From Tribonema minus (taxonomy: Eukaryota > Sar > Xanthophyceae > Tribonematales > Tribonemataceae): a stretch of DNA of 64,000 nt. The position numbers and the translations under genes are program-made. Below are positions 33,020 to 44,957 of this stretch, piece by piece; position 1 is the first letter of the stretch; every line of letters begins with the position of its first letter. The stretch covers positions 1 to 64,000 of the forward strand of contig JAFCMP010000212.1 of the NCBI GenBank assembly GCA_017506865.1, given 5' to 3'. The notes beneath the pieces are model-generated. The model searched no databases and was not told the origin of the DNA. It saw nothing but the letters and a program-made list of their open reading frames with translations.

Positions 33020-34860
33020 ATCACGTGTTTTACAATAGGTGCTTTTACACAAAACTGCAGCAATGGGACTGCAATTGGGTGACTCAATAGAAGTGCTGGC
33101 CTCAGGCTGCGGCACTTGCATCTTTGGCATCATGATTTATCATTGGCCTTACTGAATTAAAGTAGAAGGTACTACTACTATAGTAGTACTAGAAGGCATG
33201 GCGGCGCCAGAGCATTACAAGCTCTACGTGCCAAGCCATGGCTGCCAGCGGTCAGTCGCGTCCTCAACATCACTTTGCAAACAGTAAATAAATAGCTTCG
33301 AGGGAGCATTTGGCAACAAATCAAAGCTAAAACTGGGCACCGCTCACTGATGAGCGATGATATGTTAATTTATGAGCGCAACATTGTGTACTACCTCTGC
33401 GTGACACATGAGACTGTTTAGCATGACGAGCTGGGGAACACTTTGCCTTTGACCATGACATGGTGCGTCAATTACCAATGGGAGCGTCTTGACTTTAAAG
33501 ACAAACAATGTTACGGTGTCACGCTTGTTTGAAATTGAATCGAGCATAATGGTTGCACTACGGCAGGACTGCAACTGCTACTGGACACAAAGTAGAAGGC
33601 ATGGTTGAGGCAGCCTCTGATGCTGAGTAAATATATTTATATATACTTCGAAGGAGTATAAAGTATAATCTAAGATTATGCAAGACTTGCTGACTGTTAC
33701 GGTACTACTACAAAAGAAAGGCCACCACATGCCAGGAAGTACAGGGCATGGTCTGCCAGTGGTAGCCTAATTGAGTGTCTAAGACAGCCTTGCATTAAAT
33801 TTTGCTGTTGCATCCAGCAAAAAGGGCGTGTTGTACCGTATGGGACTGTGCCAGCCTGACCAAGATGTCAGATGACTCATCGGATGCCATCAGTGATTGC
33901 TCTATGCGTGCTTTAACTTCAAAGCTCTTTTTAAAATTTTAGATTAGTGCCGCATTACAGCCTGAACATTGAACAAGTCTTTTTTGCGAATTACTAGCCC
34001 AAACATCAAACACGTCTTATTTGTAGCTGTTGAACTGATGGACTCAAACTTACAGCATTGCCAAGATGAAGAGGAAAGTTCAATACACTCAGCTGATCGG
34101 AGTGTGGCGGCAGTACACAAGGTGGTTCTACTCGTTAGAAAAAACAGTAAATGTCCCAGCGCGGCGCCACCTTTGCTGCACAAACGAATTACACAATGTC
34201 GTGCGGAACAACCTGAGAGTGAGAGCACACCGTCAGGACCCGATGGCACTCAGGCAGCCATTTTAAGCACAACCGCCGTGTCTGAGGTGAACTGCGCCCA
34301 GTGAAGGAGCATCAGATGTTGACCATCATGGCAAAACGTAACTTGCTGAACTTGCTATCGTAATACCACAAGATTGTACCAGCAAGTTCTACAAACTGAA
34401 CATGCCGCATTCAACTCATAACGATACTGCCGGTTATGTGACGCAGTTGCACTCAGCAACAAGTACCATACTGCAATTTCAGATTCAGAGCACATTGTTG
34501 ACCGCAGTTATAAAGCCTGAGGACATCAACACTGAATGACGGAAGTCCTAGATTGGCCGGCGGTGTTGCACTTAGTCTACTACTCAGATATGTCTAGGTG
34601 CGAGCTCAATAATGCTACGACAGCAAATGAACTTGTCAACGCCTCAGTGGGGCCATTTTCCTTTATCATTTTGGCATGAGACAAAAGCATTTACAATGCA
34701 TTTTTAAATGCATTTTGCGGTAGGTCTCATGTGCCAATATTTGACAGTGTCTGGTGCATTGTAAGTTAACACTTGTTAAGTACAAGCATTATAGCACTGC
34801 AACACAGTAGTACATGTGCAAAATAGCACATGTGGGGGTTGCCTCAGCAAGTGATGGCGT
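33020..34860. other. Low-GC spacer, no gene seen
   Basis: Contains a GTACTACTACTATAGTAGTA palindromic stretch near 33,168-33,190. No supported coding or RNA feature. Confidence 0.35.
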
Positions 34861-34867
34861 ATCTGGC

Positions 34868-34956
34868 GGCGCCAACTCGTGGGGGCAGTAGTGGGGATTT
34901 TGAGGTGGACAAAGTCCTCCTGGAAGGCCATCTGTAGTTGGCTTAGCAGTCTGTGA
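34868..34956 (-). pseudogene. Possible eroded Pro-Thr exon
   Basis: Minus-strand reading gives TAKPTT after CACAG, then a frameshift, then IPTTAPTS. It looks like a drifted copy of the PT exons 3-16 kb away. No donor recognised. Confidence 0.25.
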
Positions 34957-35032
34957 CCATTCGATAGTGTAGATAGCGCATGTGATAGAGCACATGTGTA
35001 CACAACTTCAAGTTGCATATTTTCTGTTTTGT

Positions 35033-35073
35033 CAAAGGGTTTCCGCCCCTCAAGGGGAAGTTAATAAAGTACA
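35033..35073 (+). repeat. Orphan retroelement-type 3' tail
   Basis: CCCCTCAAGGGG hairpin followed by AAGTTAATAAAGTAC. The same hairpin-plus-tail layout ends families A and B (13,551; 14,668; 44,851; 45,778; 47,605). Probably the last bases of a very short 3' insertion. Confidence 0.4.
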
Positions 35074-35753
35074 TGTCCGAATTTCTCAAATGATTATCAA
35101 AATGGTGCAAGTTCAACTTGCATTTATGAAGACTGTCAGTAATTTCGTATTTCATTGATGATAGTATCTAACACCGTTCATGCCATGCGGTCTTGCTAGT
35201 CGGCGCACTGTTATAGCCACTTCTACAGCGGGGTGGGTGGGTCACGCCTCAGTGGCCCTAGTGTGGCAAGGTGGGTCAAATGTTGTACCGAGATCTGATT
35301 CATCAATGAATACTATACTTCGAAGTATCTGATTCGGTTCATTCAGAAGTAACCTTGTGGAGACTGAGTGTGACAGTGTGACAGTGACTGTGACTTACCG
35401 TTGAGACCTGAAGCCTACGACCTGCAGACCGGACTGGCAGTTCTGCTGCCGACGTCATAGCAATGTACAGTATGACGATCAACAGAGCTCGTACCACGAT
35501 GGCCACTGGATTAGGTGACAACGGCTTCAGCATGACGGACATTCTGTTGATGAAAGGCGCAAGAAAATTGAAACGAAAAGCAAGATATTAGCATTCCCAA
35601 CATGATCATCAGAAATTCGCAGGGCTGAGTACGACAGCCAATGGAATATTGGTTGCCACTGCACTTGTGCGAGCACCTCGTCCAGCAAAACAAGAAACAA
35701 GCAGATCACACATACCAAAAAACAACTGTGGTCATGATGTTGTGCCATGGTGC

Positions 35754-35872
35754 GGGGGGGGGGGGGGGGGGGGGAAGCGACCTCAGGACCCATCCCCTGG
35801 GCTGATAATGCCCAGCGCCTCCCCTGGGCTGATAATGCCCAGAGCCTCCCCTGCACTCCCCCCCCCCCCCCC
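35754..35872. repeat. G21 run, 27-bp tandem repeat and C15 run
   Basis: A run of 21 G (35,754-35,774) and a run of 15 C (35,858-35,872) flank two 27-bp units (35,793-35,819, 35,820-35,846), each containing CTGGGC-TGATAAT-GCCCAG. The G and C runs could pair into a long stem. Confidence 0.8.
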
Positions 35873-35899
35873 TCTCTCATGACCAGGAGAAGAGAGGGT

Positions 35900-36920
35900 G
35901 AGTGGGACATTGCTGCAACACGACTACTTTTAATTTAGTCTAGTAGCTTCTTCGCTGTGTTGGTCGTGCTTCCGCAGCAAAATGACCCATCCGCTGCTTG
36001 CTCAACACTTGGCTTGTGACAAAAATGGTTGAGCACTGCGGCCCGAGTCATTGACAACATGCCCATGCACAATTCAATCATTATGATACACTACATGATA
36101 CTACTGTAACAGTAACTTTTCGAAGACTTCCTAATAGTACAAAAGCAATGCAGTGCAACAAAATGCAATTGCATGTCACGCAGTGATTATCGGTCATCGG
36201 TACGCCCACTAATAGGCTCTGTTGATGCAATCACATGCATCTCAGCACCTACTACTACTAGTAGTAGTACTAGTCTTAGGCTACTGAGTACACGGTACAT
36301 CGCTTTGCGGTAAAGGCGACGGTACGCAAATGCATCACTGTCAGACACGGTGCATTCCACATAATGTTCACTGGCGTTGACTGATCTATTGCTCATGAGC
36401 TGTTGCAGCAGCCTTCAAGTTGCAGTGCTCGAAGAGACTTCTGAATCAATACTCACAACTTGAAGGCCAGTCAATCGTTTGGCAATGCTCTATACGTACA
36501 TGACATTGACAGGAACTGGCTCAGAGTCTGACTCGGAGTCTCAGAGTCTGAGGCAGCCTGGTACAGTTACTGCATACGATGGCAATTAAGCCCCCCACAT
36601 GGTTTAGGGTAGGGGATGGTGATCAAGGGAGGGGTTAAAGGCCATTGCATAGGCGCAAGGCAGACAACATACGATAAGACGGGGGGTGCATGGAATAACC
36701 CTATATGGTATACGGCGGGCTCCGCTAGCATTATCATGATGCGACGCACTGCATTCGGCCTGAAAAGCGCTAGACGGGGGGGTCTTGATCGCCATCATAT
36801 ACGGCAGATGAAGTACAGTAACTGTAACAGTTGTGAGGCGACCCTAGGGTTAGAGGGGGCTAATGGTCATATTCTGCCATACTGGCTTATGCCATATTCT
36901 GCCACAGCAGATGCGTGATG
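35900..36920. other. Spacer, no gene seen
   Basis: Holds ACTACTACTAGTAGTAGTAC at about 36,248-36,270 and TACAGTAACTGTAACAG at about 36,817. TTTAGGG-like words near 36,603 and 36,847 are isolated, not a telomeric array. Confidence 0.35.
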
Positions 36921-36924
36921 CTAA

Positions 36925-37180
36925 TCGTTCCGACACCTGTAAAACCATGCTATAGCCTTAGCGCCTTGCTCTGCTTGTACTTGGTAACCATGGTGGCCCA
37001 CTTGGGCTACTAGTAGTTTGGGAGTTACTAATAGGGGGCACACTCTCACGGCATCACGGGTTATTGCTGGGTCGAGGTAGGAGCGGGTCGGGTAGTCCAC
37101 AGCGACTGGAGCAGATACACACGACACAAACACACACAGCAGGTCCTGGAGACTGGTGGCGCACCCCAGTCCCCACATTG
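36925..37180 (-). repeat. Dispersed repeat family D, first copy
   Basis: The reverse complement aligns with 44,165-44,425 (plus): TGTGGGGACTGGGGTGCGCC, GACTACC.GACC.GCTCCT, CGACCCAG, TAACTCCCA, GCCCAAGT.GGCCACCATG, GGTTTTACAG. Identity looks like 65-75%. The coding frame is unclear; probably a fragment of an old element. Confidence 0.6.
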
Positions 37181-37384
37181 GCAACTGCCGTAAAGGTGCC
37201 GAGATGCATGCATTGTATCGACAACAATCGGGCGCACAGTACTACAGAAATGCTGTTTGTCTCAAGTTGAATGTCATGCTGCGAGACCATCGTGAGTGTT
37301 GTACATCTAATCGAACCGCGCACTGCATGTCCAAGTCGGGTTGTGACTTTCACGTCGCCAACTTGATGAACCACTGACAGTTGA

Positions 37385-38790
37385 CTTCAAGTTGGAATCT
37401 TTGCGATAATAATTATTGTTGTTCAAATCTCAGACTGACTGGCTTCTAAGAGTCATAGGGCTGATTGTCAAATAATTATTTGGCAATTAGCCATCAGGCT
37501 GGATTTTGTATTTTGTCGATTTGGTCCATTCAATTCAATCTGGCAGAATTTAAAAGTTGTTTATTTTGAACAAAAAGCATTGGTGGTCCGCAATGAGTCT
37601 TGAAGTTGTCATAATCAGCCAGCTCGCTGATTCAGATCCAGAAGCGTTGAATCATGACATTGTTTACATATAAACTTGATTTTGGTTGTGGTTTAAAATT
37701 TGTTGCAAGTTCTCCGCATGTTTTGAATTCATTGAGATTGCGTCTAGGGTGTCAGTGTCGGCTGATACACAGTGAAACTTAGGCTGTTGTTCTGATAATC
37801 AGAAGAACAAGACCGAAGTTTGCCAATATAGAAGTGCTAACTTATTAAGACGATGCGGTGGACGTCGCTGCAGCATAGCAGCTGCTGCTGGCAGTGCCTG
37901 GCCTGACTGCAGCGCCTGATGTCTCACGGCTTCAAAGGTTTGCTCAGTGACACAAATTCGAAAATTGAATCCCACAACTAGTTCAATGATGCACTGTACA
38001 CACTGACGGACGCGTCGCGGTCTCCTCCTAGGTCTACTGACTTCGAAAGAACAACAAGCAATGATCGAGATCGTGCGTCAAGGCCATCGCCTTGGTGAGC
38101 TTAGCATACCTGCAGCACGGAGTTTCACGTCCAAGCTTGCCGGCTTTAAGGCACGCACCAGTCTGACACTGCCGCTCCAACTTGAATAGACCAGGTCTCC
38201 CTAGATGCAGTCTCCCGCCGATGAGACTCCAGGCAGCCAAGTTGGACCAGCACTTTGATGAACACGCTTGTTCGACGGCAAATTACAAACTTCATCTGGG
38301 GGGGCGACCAGCGTTCTCGAACCCCCTTTTGCGCAAGCAATATTTGCAACATGTGACAAACGGCAACTGAAGAAGCGCGTTGCACACCACTTGTGGCCTG
38401 CCAAGGTTGGCCTGCCATGTCATGCCATGACTTGTTGCCATGACTTGTTGTACAAGGGATTTGTACAAGGAATGAGATTCCTCGTCTGAATGCAGAACAG
38501 CCGAAAAGCTGAACTAGGCCATCTGCGACTCCGAAGAGCGCATCGCTTCGGGACATTCATCAAATGTTTTAAGCACTGTGTGAGCACTAGTGTGAGCACC
38601 CGGTGGTGTGAGCACTGGTGTGAGCACCTCGAGCACCACGCGTGACGCTACACTGCAGAGGCGCTCTGCCCCCTGCCTTTCGTTTTCAACAAGCTGAACA
38701 ACACAGCAAGCCGGCCAAGTTTGCACGAAGAGTCATCGCATGCATCATCATCGCATAGCATCATCATGATCATCCGACTGGCTCAACACA
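37385..38790. other. Upstream region of the PC-esterase gene, no other gene seen
   Basis: AT-richer DNA to about 37,850, then mixed. Small ORFs around 38,180-38,560 on both strands are unconvincing. No promoter element could be assigned. Confidence 0.35.
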
Positions 38791-38793
38791 CAT

Positions 38794-39744
38794 ATGCTTC
38801 TGGTTCACTTCGCTACTTCGCTTGTTCACTACTTCGCTTGGAGCAGACTCGGAGCTGCATTGCGGCTGGCCGTATTCTGGCTAGGCATGCGGGTGTTGCT
38901 GTCCACCTGGTGCGCCCTTCTGCTCAGGCTGCAGGTGCTGCAGCTACTAGTATCTGCAGCATCTGATCCAGCATCTGATCCAGTGCGCGGCTCGGATGCA
39001 TGGTGTGCGGGTGATCTGCACAACATCATGCCAGGGGCATGGACGGCAATAGCAGACGGTGCCTCCAAGTCCTTTCAATGCTGCGGGTGGGATAATGGCG
39101 ATTTCCAGAACCTCCCAGGCAAGTGCGGACCAGGCGTTGACGACGCTGTCAAAGAGAGCGAAGTTTTTACTGCCACCCCGTCATTCTTCATGCATGTTGG
39201 CGGTCACGGTTGCCATTGCGATGCACAGGGCAGCCGAACAGAGAGAAACCCTCGCGAGCAGTACCAATGGGTACCTGCTTTATGCCGTCTGCACCCATGG
39301 AATGCGCAGAGCTTCTGCCACCACTTGGGCGCACGCAAAATGTTGTTTTTTGGCGATTCAACCATGCAACAGACTGCTGCGACCGTCGTCAACATGGTCA
39401 TTGATGGGCAAGGATCGTGCAGCCACCAGCTGGCTTTCAAGCACGCAGATACGCTCGTTCACCGGGCCTTTAATGTCATGAACCGCGGCCATCACTGGGC
39501 ACAATGGCTGGAGGAGTATTTGGAGCCTGCCGATGCTGCCGTTATTGTGCTCAGCGCGGGAGGCCACATACAGGCCACAGAAGGCTTCTCAGCTTTGCAG
39601 AACTTCGACACCGTCCTCATGGAAGTCATCGACGGCATTCGTCGATTTCGTGTTACACGCCCAGCACTGACGTTCGTGTGGAAGACCCAACAGCCTGGCC
39701 ATGCATGTGCGGGCATTGTGGAGCCACTCACACAACTGCAGGCG
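38794..39744 (+). CDS. PC-esterase exon 1
   Basis: Ends at GCG before GTGAGTGCC. The open frame continues 18 codons past this donor, but that tail is not conserved-looking and lacks the required D-x2-H block, so it is intron. Confidence 0.8.
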
Positions 39745-42700
39745 GTGAGTGCCAGAATTTGGAACACTGCACTGCACTGCAGATGTTACAGCAGTGACTG
39801 AGTGTCGTTACTAGCTTGAATTCTTTTGTGCACTATATTGTATGCAAAGCACCAGGCCAGGCACAACTGTTACAGTTACTGCATCGACCTTCTTGGGGTC
39901 AAGTTGCACTGTGCAACGGACAGAACTGCCACTGGGTAAGTTGAGTTGACGTAGTGTGACCTTTGCGCGCCACTGTTTGACAAACACTTGTCCGAAAAAA
40001 GCAGGTAGCAACGTACAAATCGGTGCACCACAAAAGTGTTGCAAGATGTTATTTGGCACTGCCAAGAATCGTTGTGACACTGTTACAGTATTACTAATAG
40101 TAATGTTTTGACTGCAAACAGAAGGACCCGACTTGGGAAAACAGGACCCAGCCTGAAACCACTTTCAAATCGGTGAAGTCTGATTGAACCCTGCCAGTGT
40201 GCACTACTACACATTTCGACATGAAGTGCAGGTTATTAGGTGAAGGAAGCAGTGTTGAAGTTGGTTAACATTCCGTTGTGAGCGCTGAGCACTGTCAAAA
40301 GTTCAATTCAGAGTTGAACTTAGCATAACTTCACAGTTTATGTTTGAGTCTACGTTCAACATGGGATATCTCAAAATCCTGAGCAAGGAAAAATATTGTT
40401 GCAGCAGCTGTAGCATTGATAATATAAGACACTATAACTGTAACACCCGTATCATCACATTGTCAATTGAGAGAAGCGCATCTTCAGAGGTCACATCAGA
40501 TTCTGTGGGTTCCGCTCTGCATCCCGCTCTGAATTCACTGGTTCTATTTTTTGAAGGTACTACAGTAACTGTAGTACTGATCAGTCTAGCAGTAACCACA
40601 GCCAGCTGGTTGCTAGCATACCACAATAATAAAGCTTGGGCGACATTCAGCCATCAGTGAATAAATGTACCTTTAACTTAAATCTTGAAGCTGTCACGCC
40701 GCTTGGACTTGACATGTGTCTCTCACTATCCTGCCGGACTGAGTGCCATTGGAGCAGCCTGAAGTAACTAAGTTACAGTACAGTGAAACACATGTTGCAT
40801 TCATGTTGACAACAGTTACTGTAACTGTTACAGTACGTGTTATGGTGACATCGCAATTGCTACAGTTACAGTTACTATATCTGTGCAATTGCAATAAATG
40901 TGTCCTGCACCAGAGTGAGTGCTAAAGTTGTCCAATAGCTGCTTAGCTTACACTTAAGGCTCTTGATATCACAAAGATTGGAACTTCCTTCTCGCTTTTG
41001 AGTGGTCCAGGAGCCTCGATCAGCCACATTTTGAAAAGCTGCAATAGGCTGGCACTGCCAGGCAGCAGCTGACAGCTGCTGACAGTGTGTGGACATCATA
41101 ACTCCTAGTCGACGTCTCTCCTTGCCGGCGAACTGACTTGAAACATGGCCAGCCAGTTGCAGTGCATTCGCTAATCATTGCGCCTGCTTGACAAGCATAC
41201 GCTGCAGCAGCTGCTGTCACACGGTGCTGCAGCTTCAACTAGACTCACTTGAAATTCTATCCGGCGGGCTGCTGGTCCTGAATTTGGTCCTGCTCATTGT
41301 AATATCACAATGACCATGAGTAATATGATATACTGTGGTGTGACAGTCTTTTCTTCCTGGAGACATGAGGTGCTCATTGACAATTACAAATTATCACCAA
41401 GCCGAAGCATGATGATCACATTCTGCACTTCAGACTGAGTGTACATGATCCATGTCTGATTTTGTGATTTCATTACCAAATTTCTTTGCTGTCAGTGATG
41501 GATCTAACAGTGTGTTGCCCCACAACCTATATAGCCTGAGGGCGGCCACTGAGTCAACTTGAATTCAAGTTCACCATGTTGCAACAGCCTGTCGGCACTG
41601 CAGCAGCGCTGCAGCTGCCTGGCAGTGCATCATCAGTCACATTCATGTTACAGTACACCAATTTGAAATTTACGTTAAAGCTTTGAATCAGAACTTGATG
41701 TAGGTGGAGGATTCCCCGCTGCGGTACTGTCAGCATACCCCCTTATTCTACAGTAACTACGAGTTGTAGCACTGCTACCTGTATGCACATCTGTATGTGT
41801 GCGTACAGGCGCATTGGCGCCTGTACAGCATGATATACGCGTCCAGGCCTATCGGCGCCTTCCTGTGAACGACATGATGTTGTACAGGCACCGATACGCC
41901 TGGACGCACCTATGCCGCTAGGAGCATACTATGTTGTGCTTACTAATAGCCCTGCAGGCTTGTATTGAAGGAGCAAAATGTAGCCTCATACAGGAGCAAC
42001 CAACTGTCAGAGTGAAGCCTGCAGATGGACCACAAAAATAATATTATGCTCAATTGTGACTGAGGAACGATATGAATGTAACAGGCATGCCAAGCCAACC
42101 TAGTCATCTGAATGCAGCGAACAGATTACCGTACACCTAGGACCTGGAGACCACCTATCACCTGGAGACCACCTATCATACTATGTGGCAGGCTGGGCCA
42201 TAATGACATAATGTTGAATCATGATGTTCACTTGTCAATGAATGTTATAACATCATACTAAAAATGATGGCCAGGTAGCTGATTGTCACTCCAAAACAAA
42301 ATTTCTCAGGTGCTCCATGCTCACAGCAACTTGGTAATTAACTTTAACTCCGGTGCCTTCACGTCATAACTTCAACATCATGTTGACATTTACGAATACC
42401 TTTCTTCGAAACGCTTGGCCGGGTTAGAACCAGACTGTGATTTGATGCTGAGTCTTGTTTTGCAGTGTGAGCCCTGCTTGAAGTTTAAGAAGTTATCCCA
42501 ACAAATATTCATGTCGTTAAGTTGAGCATACAATTGTTACAGTTAGCATGAAGTCTGAGCGACCGTAACCACGCCGCCACAGAGCACATGCACATTGCCA
42601 AGCATACACATATATGTCTATACTTCTAAGTATACTATCATGCTGGCTACAATGTCAAAAGCTCCCGTTCCTCAAGCGAAAGTAGATCGCTGCCAGGTAC

Positions 42701-43171
42701 ACTTTCAGGCTCACTGCCAGTGACATGTAAACTAGATATTGATTTATTAACTGGATAAAACTTTAAGGTATACACTGTGCCCAATGGAGCATGGCATGCT
42801 GTCACAGAGTGATTTACACTGTCAATAATAATTGCCATCGCAAACCCACACTGCAAGGCGTACACCATACACTTGTGTCCATTCTCATCATGCATCCCGC
42901 CTGACATCACCTTCGCGTGCTTGTACTTTATGCATTCGCGCAGGCAGACCACCTTCAGTTTCAACACAGCCTCTTCAGCACATTTGATGACCACGCGATT
43001 CAACAGTTTGAACAAGCGGTGAAGCAACCTGTGCTGCACATGGAGGCACTATACTACAGGGCCGATGCGCACCCAGCAGATTTAGGTGATTGTTATCATT
43101 TCTGTTTGCCTGGACCACTGGACTTAGCCAGTACACTGCTGCATCACATGTTGGTTGCTGGCACACTGTAA
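38794..43171 (+). CDS. PC-esterase / PMR5-TBL-CAS1-like O-acyltransferase or esterase (two exons)
   Basis: Exon 1 is 38,794-39,744 and exon 2 is 42,944-43,171, joined in phase 0 across a 3.2-kb GTGAGT...CGCGCAG intron; 392 residues. The N-terminus has a hydrophobic signal-anchor (about residues 22-55), then a Cys-rich stretch with CCGWDNGDF. VPALCRLHPWNAQSFCHHLG leads into FFGDST, the GDS nucleophile block (Ser189); DAAVIVLSAGGH follows. Exon 2 supplies the C-terminal D-x2-H block, GDCYHFCLPGPLD (Asp366, His369). This two-block layout is that of the SGNH-like PC-esterase superfamily, whose plant members acetylate wall polysaccharides in the Golgi and whose animal member CASD1 acetylates sialic acid. 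A type II Golgi protein acting on wall glycans is inferred. The start is the first ATG of the open frame. Confidence 0.8.
39745..42943 (+). other. 3.2-kb intron of the PC-esterase gene
   Basis: No intact element inside. It holds many TACAGTTACTGTAAC-type words (39,868; 40,556-40,578; 40,808-40,880), the AACTTGAATTCAAGTT palindrome (41,556-41,571) and nested hairpins at 41,803-41,907. It is much longer than the coding sequence and may include eroded insertions. Confidence 0.65.
41803..41907. repeat. Nested inverted repeats
   Basis: GTACAGGCGC-ATTG-GCGCCTGTAC (41,803-41,826) is a perfect 10-bp hairpin; GCGTCCAGGC (41,839-41,848) pairs with GCCTGGACGC (41,898-41,907). A related GCATCGGCGCCTGTAC stands at about 23,728. 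Confidence 0.8.
42944..43171 (+). CDS. PC-esterase exon 2 with the D-x2-H catalytic block
   Basis: Acceptor TTCGCGCAG; reads ADHLQFQHSL, MEALYYRADAHPAD, DCYHFCLPGPLD and ends in TAA. TGTAAC at about 43,579 could serve as a chlorophyte-type polyadenylation signal; this is weak. Confidence 0.8.
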   Translation, partial: ADHLQFQHSLFSTFDDHAIQQFEQAVKQPVLHMEALYYRADAHPADLGDCYHFCLPGPLDLASTLLHHMLVAGTL

Positions 43172-43904
43172 ATGTTCGGAATCGCGATTTATCTTTCGCT
43201 GGCAGTAGCATAACCGGTGACCAGTTCTTTGGTGATCTTCTGCAAAATGAGAGTGAGAGTGTGTTACATGACACTGCCCGCGGTCAATCCGTATGACGCA
43301 CTGTGACTCACTGCATCATGGTAATACACCTTTCAAACCAACCTCTGGCTGGTAGCCTACTGCAACACACAATGTCATTCCTGCGACACTGCCAGTGGCG
43401 CATGTCATTGAGCATGATGATGACCACTTGCCAAGTGAACTCGGACCCCCATCAAGAAGTGGCACTCAGAAAGAGAGGCTCTCTTTCTTCCCTGTCGAGC
43501 CTTCACACTGACGGTCACTGACAGGTGAAATGGTGAGGGCCCCAAATGATGTCACATGACGTCACGTGCATGGGACGTCTGTAACTATGTTACATCATGC
43601 CTGCGTCATATGGCGAAGAGCCTCAGTATACATTCGATTTGCCACTTGTCAACTTATATGACACTGTGCTTTATGGTGCATCTGATGATTCATACCTTTG
43701 TGTGTGTTGTGTCAAAACGTCATCAGCTGATATGACAACCTAGGTGAGTTGTGTACACAATTTATTATAGCACACACTTGAACTCTGAATGTCTGACTCA
43801 CTGACGTGCTGCCGACACACCAACATCATGATTGATCATCGATGATCAGGTCAGCCACAATTTGAATTCCTTCAGTTCGAAACTTCAAATTGTCAACAGA
43901 CATG
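43172..43904. other. Spacer downstream of the PC-esterase gene
   Basis: No gene seen; short ORFs only. Confidence 0.35.
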
Positions 43905-44140
43905 TACTTGGGGCGCAGGCCCGGGGGTGGACGCTGCTGGAGCCTGAGGCTGTTGCCACGAAGTAAGCAAGCAGCCTGCCAGTGGATGTCGGTCCCCGGA
44001 GCAGCTCTAGCATTAAAAGGCAGCATGATAGCACTGGCACGCATACGCTCAGTCTCTCGGCAGCGTTGAACTTCCACATGCCATGGCTTGCTCCTTGTGT
44101 GATGACTGATGCACATGGCAGAGACGGTCATAAGGGGGGG
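43905..44140 (+). mobile_element. Old, diverged family A 3' fragment (A5)
   Basis: Plus-strand sequence aligns with the end of the family A ORF: CTGCTGGAG, CC.GAGGCTGTTGCCACG, CAGTGGATGTCGGTCCCCGG against CAGGATGTCAGTGCCCGG, and CACATGGCAGA followed by a G-run. Several indels; clearly older than A1 and A2. It runs into repeat family D at about 44,139. Confidence 0.5.
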
Positions 44141-44425
44141 CGGACACATGGACGAGGGTTTAGTGGGGCGGGTGTGGGGACTGGGGTGCGCCAGCCTCTG
44201 GTGTGACGCTGTGTATGCCGTGAATATATGTCGCTTTCGGCGACTACCTGACCTGCTCCTGCCTTGACCCAGTAAACTTTTCTGTGCTGTGAGAAGGGCC
44301 CCGGGGGGACATCAACCCTAACTCCCATACTGGCTTGGCCCAAGTAGGCCACCATGTTGGCAAGAACAAGCAGCAGCAAGGCTCTATGTACGGCTTATAG
44401 CTCGGTTTTACAGCCTGAAGTGTCT
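44139..44425 (+). repeat. Dispersed repeat family D, second copy
   Basis: Partner of 36,925-37,180 (reverse strand). Similarity starts at GTGTGGGGACTGGGGTGCGC and ends near GGTTTTACAG. Function unknown. Confidence 0.6.
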
Positions 44426-44850
44426 GATCACAATCCAATGCACATGACGGCAGCATGAGCTGAGCGCTGCCATCTACGGTAATTACCTTGAAGTGACTGG
44501 TAGCAAGATACGGGCTCAACTCTTCTATTGAACTCCGTGCTACCACCAGGACATGCAACTACTAGTATCATCCTAATGCACGCTAATGCAAGCCACAGTG
44601 ACTGTAACAGTAGTCAAGGCATACAGTGAAACCAAAGAAGGCATCATGGCAGGCACGATACAAGTTGCAGTGCGTGCCAACAGCAAGGATGAAAGTGTGG
44701 GAATGAAAGACAATGTCATGGGCGCACATATAGCGTACTACTAGTAACTCAGAAAAGCACCAAGTGAAACATTGCCCACAAATGCCATGAGCCAGATGCA
44801 CACAGAGCAAGACTGTGCGATGCAGTCAGTTACAAATGGGGGTGTACTTT
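44426..44850. other. Spacer, no gene seen
   Basis: Contains GTGACTGTAACAGTAGTCA near 44,598; otherwise featureless. Confidence 0.3.
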
Positions 44851-44957
44851 TTATTAATTCTCGCTCAGGGCGCGAAAAAGCCCAGATGATTGGCATCTAG
44901 CTGTAACGAATCTACATGTCGTATGACAGTCTGAAAGTGTCGCAACGACAACCACTC
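44851..44957 (-). mobile_element. 107-bp family A 3' end (A4)
   Basis: Nearly identical to the last 107 bases of A1 and A2, from CGAGTGGTTGTCGTTGCGAC to TTAATAAAAAGTAC read on the minus strand, then unrelated sequence. A severely 5'-truncated insertion. Confidence 0.85.

Noticed and set aside
36590-36870. Interstitial telomere-like TTTAGGG words
   Set aside because: Only isolated single units; no tandem array.
39745-39801. Extension of PC-esterase exon 1 to the ORF stop at 39,801
   Set aside because: The stretch follows a GTGAGT donor, and the needed D-x2-H block is found in frame in exon 2.
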